A stretch of 64,000 bases of DNA, from positions 186,001-250,000 of the forward strand of contig NZ_SULM01000006.1 in the NCBI RefSeq assembly GCF_005250615.1. Reading direction: 5' to 3'. This document shows positions 37,638 to 48,700 of this stretch, piece after piece; within the stretch, counting starts at the first letter, position 1, and each line of letters opens with the position of its first letter. Source of the DNA: Pseudomonas rhizoryzae (GTDB taxonomy: Bacteria; Pseudomonadota; Gammaproteobacteria; Pseudomonadales; Pseudomonadaceae). The notes beneath the pieces are model-generated. The model saw only the letters and a program-made list of their open reading frames with translations, was not told where the DNA came from and did not search any database. A program made the translations under genes and the position numbers.

Positions 37638-38645
37638 ATGAATGCCATCCGCCTGCGCAAACCCGGTGGTCTCGATCACCTGGAGTGGACCGACCTGCCC
37701 GATCCCGGCGAGCCGGGGCCCGGGGAGATCCGTGTTCGTATCCATGCCAGCTCGCTGAACTTCCATGACCTCGGCGTGGTGCTCGGCAAGATGCCGGCCG
37801 CCGATGGCCGCATTCCCATGTCCGATGGTGCCGGGGTGGTCGAGGCCGTCGGGGCGGGCGTCAGTGAATTCGCCGTGGGTGACGCCGTGGTCTCCACCTT
37901 CTTCCCGCACTGGCTGGACGGCGAGCCGCCCATCGATGACTTCTCCACCACCCCCGGCGATGGCGTCGACGGCTTCGCCTGTGAGCTGGTGGTGCGACCG
38001 GCCACGGCCTTCACCCGGGCGCCCAAGGACTACAGCCACGCCGAGGCGGCCACCCTCACCACCGCCGGTCTCACCGCCTGGCGGGCCCTGGTGGTGGATG
38101 GCGGCCTCAAGGCTGGGGACACGGTGCTGGTGCTGGGGACCGGTGGCGTTTCCATCTTTGCCCTGCAGATCGCCAAGGCCATGGGCGCCACGGTGATCGC
38201 CACCTCCTCTTCGGACGAGAAGCTGCAACGCGCCTACGCCCTGGGCGCCGACCACCTGATCAACTACCGCAGCGAGCCGGAATGGGGTGCCAAGGTCCAG
38301 GCCATCACCGGCGGGCGCGGGGCGGACATCGTGGTGGAGGTCGGTGGACCGGCGACCCTGGCGCAATCGATCCAGGCTGCGCGCATCCATGGCCATCTGG
38401 CACTGATCGGCGTCCTCACCGGTATCGAAGGCCAGATTCCCACCGCGAACCTGATGCGCCGTCATCAGCGTTTGCAGGGTCTGATCGTCGGCAGCCGGCG
38501 CCACCAGCAGGACATGGTCCGGGCGCTGGAGAGCACGGGAATTAAGCCTATCATCGACCGCCGCTACCCCCTGCGCGAGATCGCCCAGGCCTTCGCCTTC
38601 CAGAAGGACGGCAGCCACTTCGGCAAGATCGTGCTGGATATCTGA
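37638..38645 (+). CDS. Zinc-independent MDR family NAD(P)-dependent oxidoreductase
   Basis: The 335-aa protein starts behind TTGGAGGATTTCACCC. GroES-like fold with SLNFHDLGVVLG, PMSDGAGVVEAVG, then Rossmann motif VLGTGGVSIFALQIAKAMGA. The Cys/His zinc ligands of alcohol dehydrogenases are absent, so it belongs with quinone-oxidoreductase-like MDRs. It probably reduces an unsaturated carbonyl or quinone with NAD(P)H in the cytoplasm. It appears to be transcribed alone. Confidence 0.9.
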   Translation: MNAIRLRKPGGLDHLEWTDLPDPGEPGPGEIRVRIHASSLNFHDLGVVLGKMPAADGRIPMSDGAGVVEAVGAGVSEFAVGDAVVSTFFPHWLDGEPPIDDFSTTPGDGVDGFACELVVRPATAFTRAPKDYSHAEAATLTTAGLTAWRALVVDGGLKAGDTVLVLGTGGVSIFALQIAKAMGATVIATSSSDEKLQRAYALGADHLINYRSEPEWGAKVQAITGGRGADIVVEVGGPATLAQSIQAARIHGHLALIGVLTGIEGQIPTANLMRRHQRLQGLIVGSRRHQQDMVRALESTGIKPIIDRRYPLREIAQAFAFQKDGSHFGKIVLDI

Positions 38646-38689
38646 AAATCATCAGACTAAACAAGAGTTACACGAAAGACAGCTCTGCT

Positions 38690-38729
38690 AGACTTTCCGG
38701 ATAGTCCTTACAGGCGTTCCGGAAAGTCT
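38690..38729. promoter_or_regulatory. 12-bp perfect inverted repeat over the ribosome site of a response regulator
   Basis: AGACTTTCCGGA (38690-38701) and TCCGGAAAGTCT (38718-38729), with a 16-bp spacer, end one base before the ATG at 38731. The right arm contains GGAAAG, the only ribosome-binding candidate, so folding of the RNA would hide it. It could instead be a protein operator. Confidence 0.55.
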
Positions 38730-38730
38730 G

Positions 38731-39123
38731 ATGACCTCGCCCACCGCTCCACCCTATGCCGTCGTCATCGAGGACAACGCCCTGCTGGCCGAGCTGCTCG
38801 GCCAGCATCTCGAAGAGCGGCTGGGCTGGACCTGCGTCCGTTTCGACAATGCCGACGATGCCCTGGTAGAGCTGCTGCAAAAAAAGGAAGCGCCTGCCCT
38901 GGTGATCACCGATCACCTGATGCCCGGGCAACTACGCGGCGGTGAATTGGCGCAGATGCTGCTCCAGCGCTGGCCCCAGCTGCCCATGGTGATCACCTCG
39001 GGCTACGGCTACGAGATCACCACGGCATTGCCGCCCCAGGTGATCTACCTGCAGAAACCCTGGTCGCTGGACGAAGTGGATGCCGCGGTGCGCCTGGCCC
39101 AGGCGCGGCAAGGGCAGGGCTAG
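38731..39123 (+). CDS. Single-domain response regulator (REC only)
   Basis: The 130-aa receiver has the acid pair in VVIEDNALL, phospho-acceptor Asp in VITDHLMPG, VITSGYG with Ser in place of Thr, and the Lys in QKPWSLDEV. There is no output domain, so it is likely a phosphorelay intermediate or CheY-like effector. The stop codon TAG (39121-39123) lies in the left end of a MITE-like element that separates it from the convergent receiver gene at 39263. Confidence 0.9.
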   Translation: MTSPTAPPYAVVIEDNALLAELLGQHLEERLGWTCVRFDNADDALVELLQKKEAPALVITDHLMPGQLRGGELAQMLLQRWPQLPMVITSGYGYEITTALPPQVIYLQKPWSLDEVDAAVRLAQARQGQG

Positions 39124-39266
39124 GTTCTGTACGAAAAGTCGCCGAGCGAAGGTCAGGCAAGGCAAAAATCCGTGAGGAAGCGGAGTTTACGAGTGGTAAA
39201 TGAGCATTCCGAACGGATTTTTAACGCAGCATGACCGAGCGCAGGCATTTTTCGTACAGAACCTAG
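39120..39266. mobile_element. MITE-like element between convergent response regulators
   Basis: Perfect inverted ends GTTCTGTACGAAAA and TTTTCGTACAGAAC are flanked on each side by CTAG (39120-39123 and 39263-39266), a 4-bp target duplication. The 147-bp span has no coding capacity. Its core TTTACGAGTGGTAAATGAGC and following CATTCCGA also occur in the element at 19097, with GAGGAAGCGGA upstream in both, so they are one family with different ends. The CTAG copies supply the TAG stops of both flanking genes. Confidence 0.8.
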
Positions 39267-39646
39267 AGGCCGAGCTTGCTGCAGGCCGCTAGTAACTGAT
39301 CGATGCTCCAGGGCTTGGGCAGGAACAGCGCCCGTTCCTCGCGCTCGGCGTACTGTTGCCCGGTATAGCCGGACGACACCAGGATGGGCAATTGCGCGAA
39401 ACGCTGGCGTACCTGTTTGGCCAGGGCCAGACCATCCAGTCGACCGGGCATGCGCACGTCGGTGAAGAGCAGATCGGGCGGGGGTGGACCCTGCTCGAGC
39501 CAGGCCCAGGCGGCGTCGGCGGAGTCGAAGGAATGGACGGCATAACCTTCCATCTCGAATACCTCCGTCGCCAAGGAACGCAGCACGGCATCGTCCTCGA
39601 CGACCAGCACGGTAGTAACGGTGGCGGGAGAAACTACATCGGTCAT
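39263..39646 (-). CDS. Single-domain response regulator (REC only)
   Basis: The 127-aa receiver has VLVVEDDAVLRSL, phospho-Asp in LFTDVRMPG, VSSGYTG and LPKPWS. It closely resembles the C-terminal receivers of the hybrid kinases in this window ([16 protein letters not shown] type). It has no output domain. It starts 243 bp from the divergent hybrid kinase gene at 39890, a possible partner. Its stop TAG lies in the CTAG flank of the MITE-like element. Confidence 0.9.
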   Translation of the reverse strand: MTDVVSPATVTTVLVVEDDAVLRSLATEVFEMEGYAVHSFDSADAAWAWLEQGPPPPDLLFTDVRMPGRLDGLALAKQVRQRFAQLPILVSSGYTGQQYAEREERALFLPKPWSIDQLLAACSKLGL

Positions 39647-39889
39647 GGCAACGCTGCTTAATTAGTACGACTATTAGGACCGAATTTACTCGACTTGGAT
39701 CATAGAACTCGGACGAACGGCTGATCATAGGTTTCCTGCACCTGTCTGATGCTTCAATGGCTACTTAATTCCCGCTCTGTCGGAAAATCTTGCCGATGGC
39801 GCCTTGATGTCACCTAGCCTCTTTCCACTCAAGGTCCTTTGCCGACATCCTGGCAAGGTACTCCGCTGCCAATTCCCTCGAACGACCTC

Positions 39890-42800
39890 ATGGCCGACTC
39901 CGATCTTTCCTATGCTGAACTCCAGGCGGAAGTGCTTCGCCTCCGTGCTGCCCTCGACCAGTGCGCCGACCTGCCTCCCCAGGATGCCCAGCGGCGCCTG
40001 GCGATCTTTGACGGTGCCATCGATTTCGCCATGGTCGTCCTCGACCCGGCGGGCGTGATAACCGACTGGAACAGCGGCGCCGAGCGCTTGCTGGGCTGGA
40101 CTGCCGATGAAGTACGGGGCGAATCCGCCGAGTGCTTCTTCACCCCCGAAGACAATCTCAGCGGCCGAGCGGCGCTGGAAATGGAACTGGCCCTGCGCGA
40201 TGGCCGCGCCGAGGACGAGCGCTGGCACCTGCACCGCGACGGCTCGCGCTTCTGGGCCAGTGGCGAGATGCACCCGCTGCACGACGAGGCCGGTCGCCAT
40301 ACCGGCTATGTGAAGATCCTGCGCGACCGTACCGCCCAGCACCTGGCCGGCGAAGCCCTGCGCGACAGCGAACGGCATCTCAACGAGGTCCAGCAGCGCC
40401 TGGTGGAAAGCGAGCGCTACTGGCGTGGCCTGTTCGAACAGCTCGAAGAGGGCTTCATCCTCGGCACCATCCTGCGTGACGACCAGGGTCGCGGGCGGGA
40501 CTGGCGCTACGAGCAGGTCAATCGCGCCTGGCTGCAGAACTTCGGCTTCACGGCGGAACAAACGATAGGCCGTACCGCCCGCGAACTCTTTCCCGCACTC
40601 GAAGACAGCTGGGTCGAGGACTTCACCCGGGTGGTCGATACCGGCCAGTCGTTCAGCTACGTACGGCAATTCCAGCACGATGGCTGCTGGTACGAAGGCC
40701 ACGCCCACAAGGCCGGGCCGGACAGTTTCCTGGTGCTGTTCCTGGAGGTCACCGAACGGGAGCTGGCCGCCCAGGCCAAGCGCAGCGAAGAACTCTATCG
40801 CCTGGCCCTGCTCGAACTCAGCGAGCGCTTCAGCCACCTGAACGACATCGATGCCGTCATCGAGGTCGCCTGCGCCACCCTGGGTACCACCCTGGATGCC
40901 CATCTGGTGGGCTACGGCCTGGTGGACGCCGAGGCCGAGACCATCAGCGTGGCGCGCGACTGGACGGTCCCCGGCGCCCGCAGCCTGGTCGGCACCCTGA
41001 ACTTCCGCGACTACGGCAGCTACATCGAAGACTTCAAGCGCGGCGAGACGGTGGTGAGCGCCGAGGTACGCGAAGATCCGCGCACCCGGGACAATCTCCC
41101 CGCGCTGGAGACGCTGGATACCCGCGCCTTCGTCAACACCCCACTGTTCGAGCACGGTCGCTTCATCGCCCTGCTCTATGTCAGCTCCCGTACGCCCCGC
41201 CAGTGGACGCCGCGGGAGTTGCAGTTCATCCGCGAGGTCGCCAACCGTACCCGTTCGGCTACCGCGCGGCTGGCCGCCGAGCAGGCCCTGCGCGATAGCG
41301 AGATGAATCTGCGGCTGGTCGCCGATACCCTGCCCTGCCTGATCGCCTTCGTCGATCGCGAGCTGGTCTATCGATTCGCCAATGCCGAGGCGCCGAAGTG
41401 GTTCAGGGACGCCCCTGCCAGCATCCTCGGCCGCCGCATGGACGAGGTCTTCTCGACCTCCCTGTTCGCCGCCCGCCGCCACGCCATCGAAGCCGCCTTG
41501 GAGGGCGTCCCGGCACGCCTCGACCTGCCCTGGGCCTGGCCGGACGGCCGGCGGCGCATCGCCGATATCCACTACCGTCCACGCCGGGACGCCCGCGGCC
41601 TGGTGGACGGCTTCTACGTCTTCGCCCAGGACGTCACGGCCCAGCGCGACGCCCAGGCGCTGATCCAGGCGCAGAACTTCAGCCTCAGCCAGGAGGTGCA
41701 GGCCCGCACCGCCGAGCGCGACCGCCTCTGGGCGCTCAGCGAGGACCTGCTGATGATCGCCGACTTCGAAGGGCAACTGGTGCGGGTGAGTCCGTCCTGG
41801 TCCCGTCATCTCGGATATTCCGAAGCCGAGTTGCTCAGCCGGCCCTACCGTGAACTCATCCATCCCGACGACCTGCCCAAGGTCATGGTGGCGCTGGACG
41901 AACTGCGCCGCAGCGGCCTGCCGACACGGCTGGAGAATCGTGCGCTGGCGGCGAACGGTAGCTGTCGCTGGCTCTCCTGGACACTATCGCTGGACAACGA
42001 TCAGGAGCGGCTCACCGGCGCCGGTCGCGACGTGACCCGCGAGAAGGAAGCCATGGAAACCCAGGCGCTGCTGGAAGAGCAGCTCCGCCAGTCGCAGAAG
42101 ATGGAGGCGGTCGGCCAGCTCACCGGTGGCCTCGCCCACGACTTCAACAACCTGCTCGCCGGCATCGTCGGCAGCCTCGACCTGCTCACCGTGCGCATCG
42201 GCCAGGGCCGCTTGAACAACCTGGAGCGCTATACCACCGCCGCCCAGGGCGCCGCCATCCGCGCCGCCGCCCTCACCCACCGGCTGCTGGCCTTCTCCCG
42301 GCGGCAGACGCTGGACCCCAAGCCCACCGACGTCAATCGCCTGGTGGCCGGCATGGAAGACCTGATCCGCCGCACCGTGGGGCCGGCGATCCAGATCGAG
42401 GTGGTGGCCGCCAGCGATCTCTGGTCGACCCTGGTGGACCCGCCCCAGCTGGAAAATGCCCTGCTCAACCTCTGCATCAACGCCCGCGACGCCATGCCCG
42501 AGGGCGGACGCATCTTCATCGAAACCGCCAATCGTGTCCTGGACACCCGCATGGCGCGGGTGCGCGACCTGGAGCCGGGCGAATACATCTCCCTCTCCGT
42601 GACCGACAACGGCTGTGGCATGCCGCCCGAGGTGATCGCCAAGGCCTTCGATCCCTTCTTCACCACCAAGCCCATCGGCGTTGGCACCGGCCTAGGCCTG
42701 TCGATGATCTACGGCTTCGTCCGCCAGTCCGGCGGCCAGGCGCGCATCCACTCGCAGCTCGACGAGGGCACCAGCGTGACCCTGTTCCTGCCCCGCCATA

Positions 42801-43231
42801 GCGAGGCAGCGACCAGCCTCGAGGCCACCATCACCCAGGCGGCGCTGCCCCGCGTCGGCCACGGCGAGACCGTGCTGGTGGTGGACGACGAGCCGACCGT
42901 GCGCATGCTGGTCGTCGAGGTGCTGGAAGAACTGGGCTATGCGGCCCTGGAAGCGGCCGACGCCAGCTCCGGACTGCGCCTGCTAGAATCCGACGTGCGC
43001 ATCGACCTGCTGGTCAGCGACGTCGGCCTACCCGGCGGCATGAACGGCCGGCAGATGGCCGACGCCGCCCGCCAGCGCCGCCCAGGCCTCAAGGTGCTGT
43101 TCATCACCGGCTATGCCGAGAACGCCGTGATCGGCAACGGCCACCTGGAGCCGGGCATGCACGTGATGACCAAGCCCTTCGCCATGGACGCCCTGGCGAT
43201 CCGCATCCGCGACCTGATCGAAGGGACCTAG
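39890..43231 (+). CDS. Multi-sensor hybrid histidine kinase (PAS-PAS-GAF-PAS-PAS-HK-REC)
   Basis: The 1113-aa soluble kinase starts [22 protein letters not shown], a short coiled coil; an upstream ATG at 39839 adds a Pro-rich extension. Five sensor domains follow: PAS about 37-147 ([17 protein letters not shown]), PAS about 174-294, GAF about 313-460, PAS about 473-587 and PAS about 613-713. Then HisKA with [11 protein letters not shown] (H750), HATPase ([25 protein letters not shown]) and a receiver with phospho-Asp D1044. The signal is unknown; GAF/PAS stacking suggests small ligands, light or redox. It may exchange phosphate with the divergent lone receiver at 39263. Confidence 0.92.
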   Translation: MADSDLSYAELQAEVLRLRAALDQCADLPPQDAQRRLAIFDGAIDFAMVVLDPAGVITDWNSGAERLLGWTADEVRGESAECFFTPEDNLSGRAALEMELALRDGRAEDERWHLHRDGSRFWASGEMHPLHDEAGRHTGYVKILRDRTAQHLAGEALRDSERHLNEVQQRLVESERYWRGLFEQLEEGFILGTILRDDQGRGRDWRYEQVNRAWLQNFGFTAEQTIGRTARELFPALEDSWVEDFTRVVDTGQSFSYVRQFQHDGCWYEGHAHKAGPDSFLVLFLEVTERELAAQAKRSEELYRLALLELSERFSHLNDIDAVIEVACATLGTTLDAHLVGYGLVDAEAETISVARDWTVPGARSLVGTLNFRDYGSYIEDFKRGETVVSAEVREDPRTRDNLPALETLDTRAFVNTPLFEHGRFIALLYVSSRTPRQWTPRELQFIREVANRTRSATARLAAEQALRDSEMNLRLVADTLPCLIAFVDRELVYRFANAEAPKWFRDAPASILGRRMDEVFSTSLFAARRHAIEAALEGVPARLDLPWAWPDGRRRIADIHYRPRRDARGLVDGFYVFAQDVTAQRDAQALIQAQNFSLSQEVQARTAERDRLWALSEDLLMIADFEGQLVRVSPSWSRHLGYSEAELLSRPYRELIHPDDLPKVMVALDELRRSGLPTRLENRALAANGSCRWLSWTLSLDNDQERLTGAGRDVTREKEAMETQALLEEQLRQSQKMEAVGQLTGGLAHDFNNLLAGIVGSLDLLTVRIGQGRLNNLERYTTAAQGAAIRAAALTHRLLAFSRRQTLDPKPTDVNRLVAGMEDLIRRTVGPAIQIEVVAASDLWSTLVDPPQLENALLNLCINARDAMPEGGRIFIETANRVLDTRMARVRDLEPGEYISLSVTDNGCGMPPEVIAKAFDPFFTTKPIGVGTGLGLSMIYGFVRQSGGQARIHSQLDEGTSVTLFLPRHSEAATSLEATITQAALPRVGHGETVLVVDDEPTVRMLVVEVLEELGYAALEAADASSGLRLLESDVRIDLLVSDVGLPGGMNGRQMADAARQRRPGLKVLFITGYAENAVIGNGHLEPGMHVMTKPFAMDALAIRIRDLIEGT

Positions 43232-43235
43232 AACC

Positions 43236-43480
43236 GTAGGTTGGCGCTGAGCGCAGCGAAGCCCAACGAGGCAGATCGCCCTCTCCCCAACCCTTTCCCC
43301 GAGGGAGAGGGGGCGGTTATGTCTCGTAGCGTGGATAACGGCGCAGCCTTATCCACCGTTTGCAACGGGGCCTACCCAGTGGAAAACGCTGCGCGGTTTT
43401 CCACGCTACGAGGATCGCGGCCTGGTAAAGGCATCGGACTCGACCACCCCCTCTCCCCTTGGGAGAGGGCTGGGGTGAGG
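43236..43480. repeat. Cluster of intergenic hairpin repeats
   Basis: In order: GTTGG...AGCGCAGCGAAGCCCAAC hairpin; CCTCTCCCC/GAGGGAGAGGG; GTGGATAAC/GGCGCAGCC/TTATCCAC; GTGGAAAAC/GTTTTCCAC; and CCCTCTCCCC/GGGAGAGGG followed by CTGGGGTGAGG. All are short palindromes also found at 6.2, 29.8, 50.2 and 56.9 kb. They lie between the 3' ends of convergent genes. Confidence 0.8.
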
Positions 43481-43521
43481 GGACTCAGTATTGCGGGGCT
43501 ACGCTTAATCCAACCTAGGTA

Positions 43522-44670
43522 CTAACCCTCCGCCGGCACCCGCACCCAGCCTTCCATCAGCCGGCGCGCGCTGCGGCTCATGATGGCCTTTTCCACCTGC
43601 CAGCTACCGTCGACCTCCCGCGCCTGGGCGCCGACCGTCACGGTGCCGGCGGTATGGCCCAGGCGTACCTGGCGACCGGCCAGCTCGCCAGTCAGTTGAT
43701 TGACCAGGGTGCCAGGCAGCGTGGCGGCCACCGCCACGGCGACCGCGCCGGTGCCGGGAATGGCGTGGTGCAGCTTGCCCATGGAGATCATCCGAGCGAT
43801 GAGGTCGAGTTCCGCGGCCTGCACCTGTTTGCCGCCGGCCACCCGATAGGTCTGCGGCGGCGCGATCAGGCACAGCTTGGGCGTATGGGGGCGCTCCGCG
43901 GTGGCCTGGGCGGCGCTGGTCGCCAGGCCCATGGCCACGGCACCGGCGGCGCGCAGTTGCTCCAGGCGCTCCAGCAACGCCGCATCGCCGTTGACCTGCG
44001 CCTGGGTCTCGGTACCGCAGAGGCCAAGCGCCTCGGCGCGCACGAAGATGGTCGGATTACCCGCATTGAGCAGGGTCACCGGCAGCCGGCCCAAACCGGG
44101 CACCTCCAACTCATCGACAGGCCGGCCGGTGGGCAGCACGCTGCCATCGGTCCCGGTGGGATCGAGGAATTCGAGCACGACTTCAGCGGCGGGAAAGGCC
44201 ACGCCGTCGAAACGGAAATCGCCCTCCTCCTGCACCTCGCCGGCCACCATGGGTACCTGGGCGTGGATGCGCTTGCCGAGATTGGCCTGCCAGATACGCA
44301 CCGTGGCCAGGCCGTCGCGGGGCGCCTCCACCAGGCCCTCGCTGATGGCGAAGGGGCCGACGGCGGCGCTGAGATTGCCGCAATTGCCCGACCAGTCGAT
44401 CACCGGCAGTTCGATGGCCGGCGCGCCGAATAGGTAGTCGATGTCGCAGTCCGGGCGACAGGACGGGGCGATCACCACCACCTTGCTGGTGCTGGAGGTA
44501 GCGCCGCCCAGGCCGTCGATCTGCTTGCCATAGGGGTCGGGGCTGCCGATCACCCGCAGCAGCAGGGCATCGCGCGCGGGACCGGCGGGTGGCAGGTCGC
44601 GGGCATGGAAGAACACGCCCTTGCTGGAGCCACCGCGCATATAGACGGCGGGGATACGGTGTTGCGGCAT
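43522..44670 (-). CDS. PrpF family protein (aconitate isomerase-like)
   Basis: The 382-aa protein starts MPQHRIPAVYMRGGSSKGVFF behind GAGGAGACCCGTC. The MRGGSSKG loop, GGATSSTSKV with the following Lys, DWSGNCGNLS and GNPTIFV are PrpF/DUF453 hallmarks of the diaminopimelate-epimerase-like fold. Relatives isomerise 2-methylaconitate (PrpF) or 4-oxalomesaconate (GalD). No prpB/C/D or gallate genes are nearby, so the substrate is open. It lies 94 bp downstream of a dienelactone hydrolase gene, which could suggest a link to aromatic or dicarboxylate catabolism. Confidence 0.88.
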   Translation of the reverse strand: MPQHRIPAVYMRGGSSKGVFFHARDLPPAGPARDALLLRVIGSPDPYGKQIDGLGGATSSTSKVVVIAPSCRPDCDIDYLFGAPAIELPVIDWSGNCGNLSAAVGPFAISEGLVEAPRDGLATVRIWQANLGKRIHAQVPMVAGEVQEEGDFRFDGVAFPAAEVVLEFLDPTGTDGSVLPTGRPVDELEVPGLGRLPVTLLNAGNPTIFVRAEALGLCGTETQAQVNGDAALLERLEQLRAAGAVAMGLATSAAQATAERPHTPKLCLIAPPQTYRVAGGKQVQAAELDLIARMISMGKLHHAIPGTGAVAVAVAATLPGTLVNQLTGELAGRQVRLGHTAGTVTVGAQAREVDGSWQVEKAIMSRSARRLMEGWVRVPAEG

Positions 44671-44764
44671 GACGGGTCTCCTCGGCCCAGGGATGAAAGC
44701 AGACGTTCGGACGGCCCCGCTGCACGGCGCCCGCCACCGGGGCGACAGGACGGCGCCGGTCCCC

Positions 44765-45655
44765 TCAGCTCAGATAGCGCCCGAACCAGCCCAGGGTGCG
44801 CTCCCAGGCCAGGCGGGCGGCGGCTTCGTCGTAGCGCGGGGTGGAATCGTTATGGAAGCCATGGGTGGTGCCCGGATAGCGGTGCACCGCGAAGGTCTTG
44901 CCCTGGGCCGTGAGCGCCGCCTCGTAGGCGGCGGCGCCCTCGTTGATACGCGGATCGTTCTCGGCGTAGTGGATCAGCAGCGGCGCCTTGATCCGCGCCA
45001 CCTCCTCCACCCGCGGCTGGCGACCGTAGAAAGGCACGGCCGCCGCCAGCTCGGGATAAGCCACGGCCGCCGCATTGGCCACCCCGCCGCCATAGCAGAA
45101 GCCGGTGATGCCGACCTTGCCGGTACTGAATTCGTGGCTCATCAGGGTTTCCACGGCGGCGAAGAAGTCGTTCATCAACTTCTGCGGATCGACCTGCTGC
45201 TGCAGCTCGCGGCCCTTGTCGTCGTTGCCGGGATAGCCGCCCACCGAGGTCAGGCCATCCGGCGCCAGGGCCAGGTAACCGGCCTTGGCCAGGCGCCGGG
45301 CCACGTCTTCGATATAGGGATTGAGGCCGCGATTCTCGTGCACCACCACCACCGCCGGCACCTTGCCGCTGGCCTTGGCCGGACGCACCAGGTAGCCGCG
45401 CACCCGACCATGGCCCTGGGGCGAGAGGTAGTAGACGTATTCGGCGACGATGTCCGGATCAGTGAATTCCACCTGGGTGGCCAGGGCGTAATTGGGACTC
45501 AGGGCCGCCAGTACCCCGGTGGCGGAGAGCCCCAGCACCGCGGCGCAGGCACCGGCGCGGTCGAGGAAATCGCGCCGGCTGATGCGACCATGGACGTAGA
45601 AGTCATAGAGTTCGAGCAGTTCGGGCGAGAAATCCTTGGCGGTGAGACGGGTCAT
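44765..45655 (-). CDS. Dienelactone hydrolase family protein with Tat signal
   Basis: The 296-aa protein has a twin-arginine signal in its first 60 residues (GRISRRDFLDRAGACAAVLGLS), so it is exported folded to the periplasm. The alpha/beta hydrolase core has VVVHENRGL, nucleophile Cys in ITGFCYGGGVA, an Asp in YAENDPRI and His in GTTHGFHND, the Cys-Asp-His triad of dienelactone hydrolases. The true substrate is unknown; exported members of this type are common in pseudomonads. It is upstream of the PrpF gene on the same strand. Confidence 0.88.
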   Translation of the reverse strand: MTRLTAKDFSPELLELYDFYVHGRISRRDFLDRAGACAAVLGLSATGVLAALSPNYALATQVEFTDPDIVAEYVYYLSPQGHGRVRGYLVRPAKASGKVPAVVVVHENRGLNPYIEDVARRLAKAGYLALAPDGLTSVGGYPGNDDKGRELQQQVDPQKLMNDFFAAVETLMSHEFSTGKVGITGFCYGGGVANAAAVAYPELAAAVPFYGRQPRVEEVARIKAPLLIHYAENDPRINEGAAAYEAALTAQGKTFAVHRYPGTTHGFHNDSTPRYDEAAARLAWERTLGWFGRYLS

Positions 45656-45771
45656 CGCGGCGCTCCTCTGGCAGGAAACGAGGCGCCCCGCCCGGATGGG
45701 CGGGCGCCCCGGCTGGTCCCGAGTGTGCCGCGAATCGTCTGACTATGCCACCGCCCCGGACGGCCCCGGAC

Positions 45772-48700
45772 TCAGACCGAGGGACGTAACTCACGCAGCA
45801 CGGCGAGCAAGGCCTCGAAGCTGACGGGTTTGTTCAGGTGCTGGACGAAACCGGCGGCCCGCGCCTTGTCGACGTCCAGCCGCGTGCCATAACCGGACAA
45901 CGCCACGGCCGGGGTGCCGACATTGCGATCCCCTGCCCGCACCCGGTGCAGGAATTCATGGCCGTCCATCTCCGGCATGCCGATGTCGGAGAGGATGACG
46001 TCGAAATCCTGCGCCTGGGCCAGGGCCAGGCCGGTAAGAGGTTCAGTCGCCGCGGTGACCACCACGCCCTCTTCTTCGAGCAGCAGCTGCAGGGTCTCGA
46101 CGATGTCGGCAGAGTCGTCCACCAGCAGCGCTCGCAACCCGGCGAGGGATTGCTCATCCGCCTGCACCGTGGGAGCGAGTTGCTGCTCGGCGTGGCACAG
46201 CGGCAGCCAGACACTGAAGCGTGCGCCCTGGCCGAGCCCGGTGGAGTGAGCCTCGATCCGCCCGCCGTGGGCTTCCACCAGTTGCTTGACCAGCGCCAGG
46301 CCGATGCCGAGGCCATGCTGGGCGCGGGCGGTGTACTTCATTTCCGCCTGGCCGAACATCTCGAATACGCGCGGCAGAAAGTCGGGGGCGATCCCCTGCC
46401 CGGTATCGCTGACATCCAGGCGTGCCTCTTCGCCCTCCACTCCCAACGTGATCTCCACCTGGCCACCGGCCGGGGTGAACTTGATGGCGTTGTTGAGCAG
46501 ATTCCAGACGATCTGACCGATACGGGTGGCATCCGCCTGGACATACAGGGGCGTCTCCGGCAGTCGGGTGCAGTGGACCTGGACCTCGCCCGCCAGGGGC
46601 CGGACCACCGCGGCGATTTCGTGCAACTGCTGCGCCAGATCCAGACTCTGCCGCTCCAGCTTGAGCTTGCCGGTACGGATGCGCGACAGGTCGAGCAGGT
46701 CATCGATGATCTGCGCCTGGCTGCGCACCGCACGCTGGATGGCTTCGGTCGCCCGGCGCGCCAGGGCCACATCGCGCAGCACAGGCGAACGCGCCAGCAA
46801 CTCGCTGTTGAGCTGGATGAGATTGAGCGGATGCTTGAGTTCGTGGGACATCACCGCGAAGAACTCGTCCTTGAGTTGGACCAGGGCGCGCTGCTGCGCC
46901 TGCTGGTTGGCCGCCTCGCTGGTCCGCATATGGTCGGCGGTGGCGTCGCGGGCGATCTTGGCGTAGCCCTGGCCACCGGAGGCATTGTTCATCCGGCTGA
47001 GCACGCCAGCGCAGTAGAGCCGGCTGCCGTCCTTGCGTCTGAGCCAACGCTCGTTGTGGGACACCCCCTGGGCGTCGGCGGTGCGCAGCTCCGTTTCCGG
47101 CACCTGCGAGGCGATGTCTTCCGGGGTGAAGATCAGGTCCAGCGGCTGGCCCAGGGCTTCGCGCTCGCTGTAGCCGAACAACTTGGTAGCACCACCGTTC
47201 CAGCTGTTGATGACGCCGCTGGCATCCAGGGTGACGATGGCGTAGTCCTGGATGTTCTGCGCCACCAGGCGCATGTTCTCCTCGCCGGCGCGGGCGCGAT
47301 CCTGCGCCAGGCGCCGCTCGGTGATGTCGATGAAGGTCAGCACCGCGCCCTCGATGCGATCCTCCGCGGTACGGTAGGGCAACAGCCGCGCCAGATACCA
47401 ACGGTCATCGTGACTGCGCACCTCGCGCTCGATCAGCCCGAGGGACTCGAACACCTGGTTGGCATCGGAGGCCAACTCCGGGTAGTCCAGCCGATGGGTG
47501 ATGTCGAGCAGCGAGCGTCCGGTATCGCTGACGATGATATTGAAGATGCTGGCGGCGCGCGGGGTGAATCTCTTGATGCGCATGCCGCGGTCAACGAACA
47601 CCGTGGCGATGTCGGTGGAGGTGATGAGGTTCTGCAGATCGTCGTTGATCTTGCCGGTTTCCTCGATCTTGGCCTTGAGTTCGTAGTTGACGGTGATCAG
47701 TTCTTCGTTGATCGACTGCAACTCCTCCTTGCTGGTCTCCAGCTCCTCGGTGGCCGAGCGCAGCTCCTCGTTGATCGCCTGCAATTCCTCGTTGGAAGCC
47801 TTGAGTTCCTCGGTCGAGGTCTCGGATTGCTCGATGGTCAGCTGCAGCTGTTCCTTGGTGCGCTGCAGCTCGGCTTCCAGCTGGGTGAGGACGCTGTCCT
47901 TGGCCTCGGTATGGTCGTTGGTAGAATCGGTACTCATGATGTCTTCGACTTCGTCGAAGAGCACCAGCATGTAGTCGGTGCTGGTATCGCTGTCGCGGAA
48001 GGGCCGCACCACCATGTTGATGTAGTAGCTGCGATCGTCGCGCTGGATGTGCACGCGCCGCGCTTCGACACTCTTGTTGCTCTGCAGCGCCTGGAACAGC
48101 GCGGTGCGCAGCTCCAGGCGCAATTCCTCGAGCACCAGCGCCGGCAGGTTGTAGCTGGGCTCGCCGCCGACGTAGCGGAGGAAACGCCCGGCCCGTTCGG
48201 ACAGGTGCACGATGTTGGATTCGCGGTCGACGATGATGCTCGGCGGCGCGTACTGCTCCAGCACCCGCTGGTGCACCTCGGCGAAGGACACCTTCTTGCG
48301 CCGCCCGACCTGGTGCGGCGGCAGGCGCACGCTGTGGATGCCCGGGTTGAGATTGAGCAGCGGCGTGGGACGTATCACGCTGGTGGTGTGCTTGGCGCGA
48401 TAGATGCGGTTCTTCTTGTCGACCGTGGCGAACAGATTGCTCTGCACATCGGCCGACTCGGAACTGCCGAGGAACAGATAGCCACCCGGCTTGAGCGCGA
48501 AATGGAAGGTGTGCAGGATCTCCGCCTGCACCTCGCGATCCAGGTAGATCAACAGGTTGCGGCAGCTGATCAGATCGAGCCGGGAGAACGGCGGATCGCT
48601 GAGCAGGTTGTGCTGGGCGAACAGCACCTTCTCGCGCAACTCCTTCTTCACCCGGTACTGGTTCTGTTCCTTGAGCAGGTGTTGGCGCAGGCGGCTGGGC

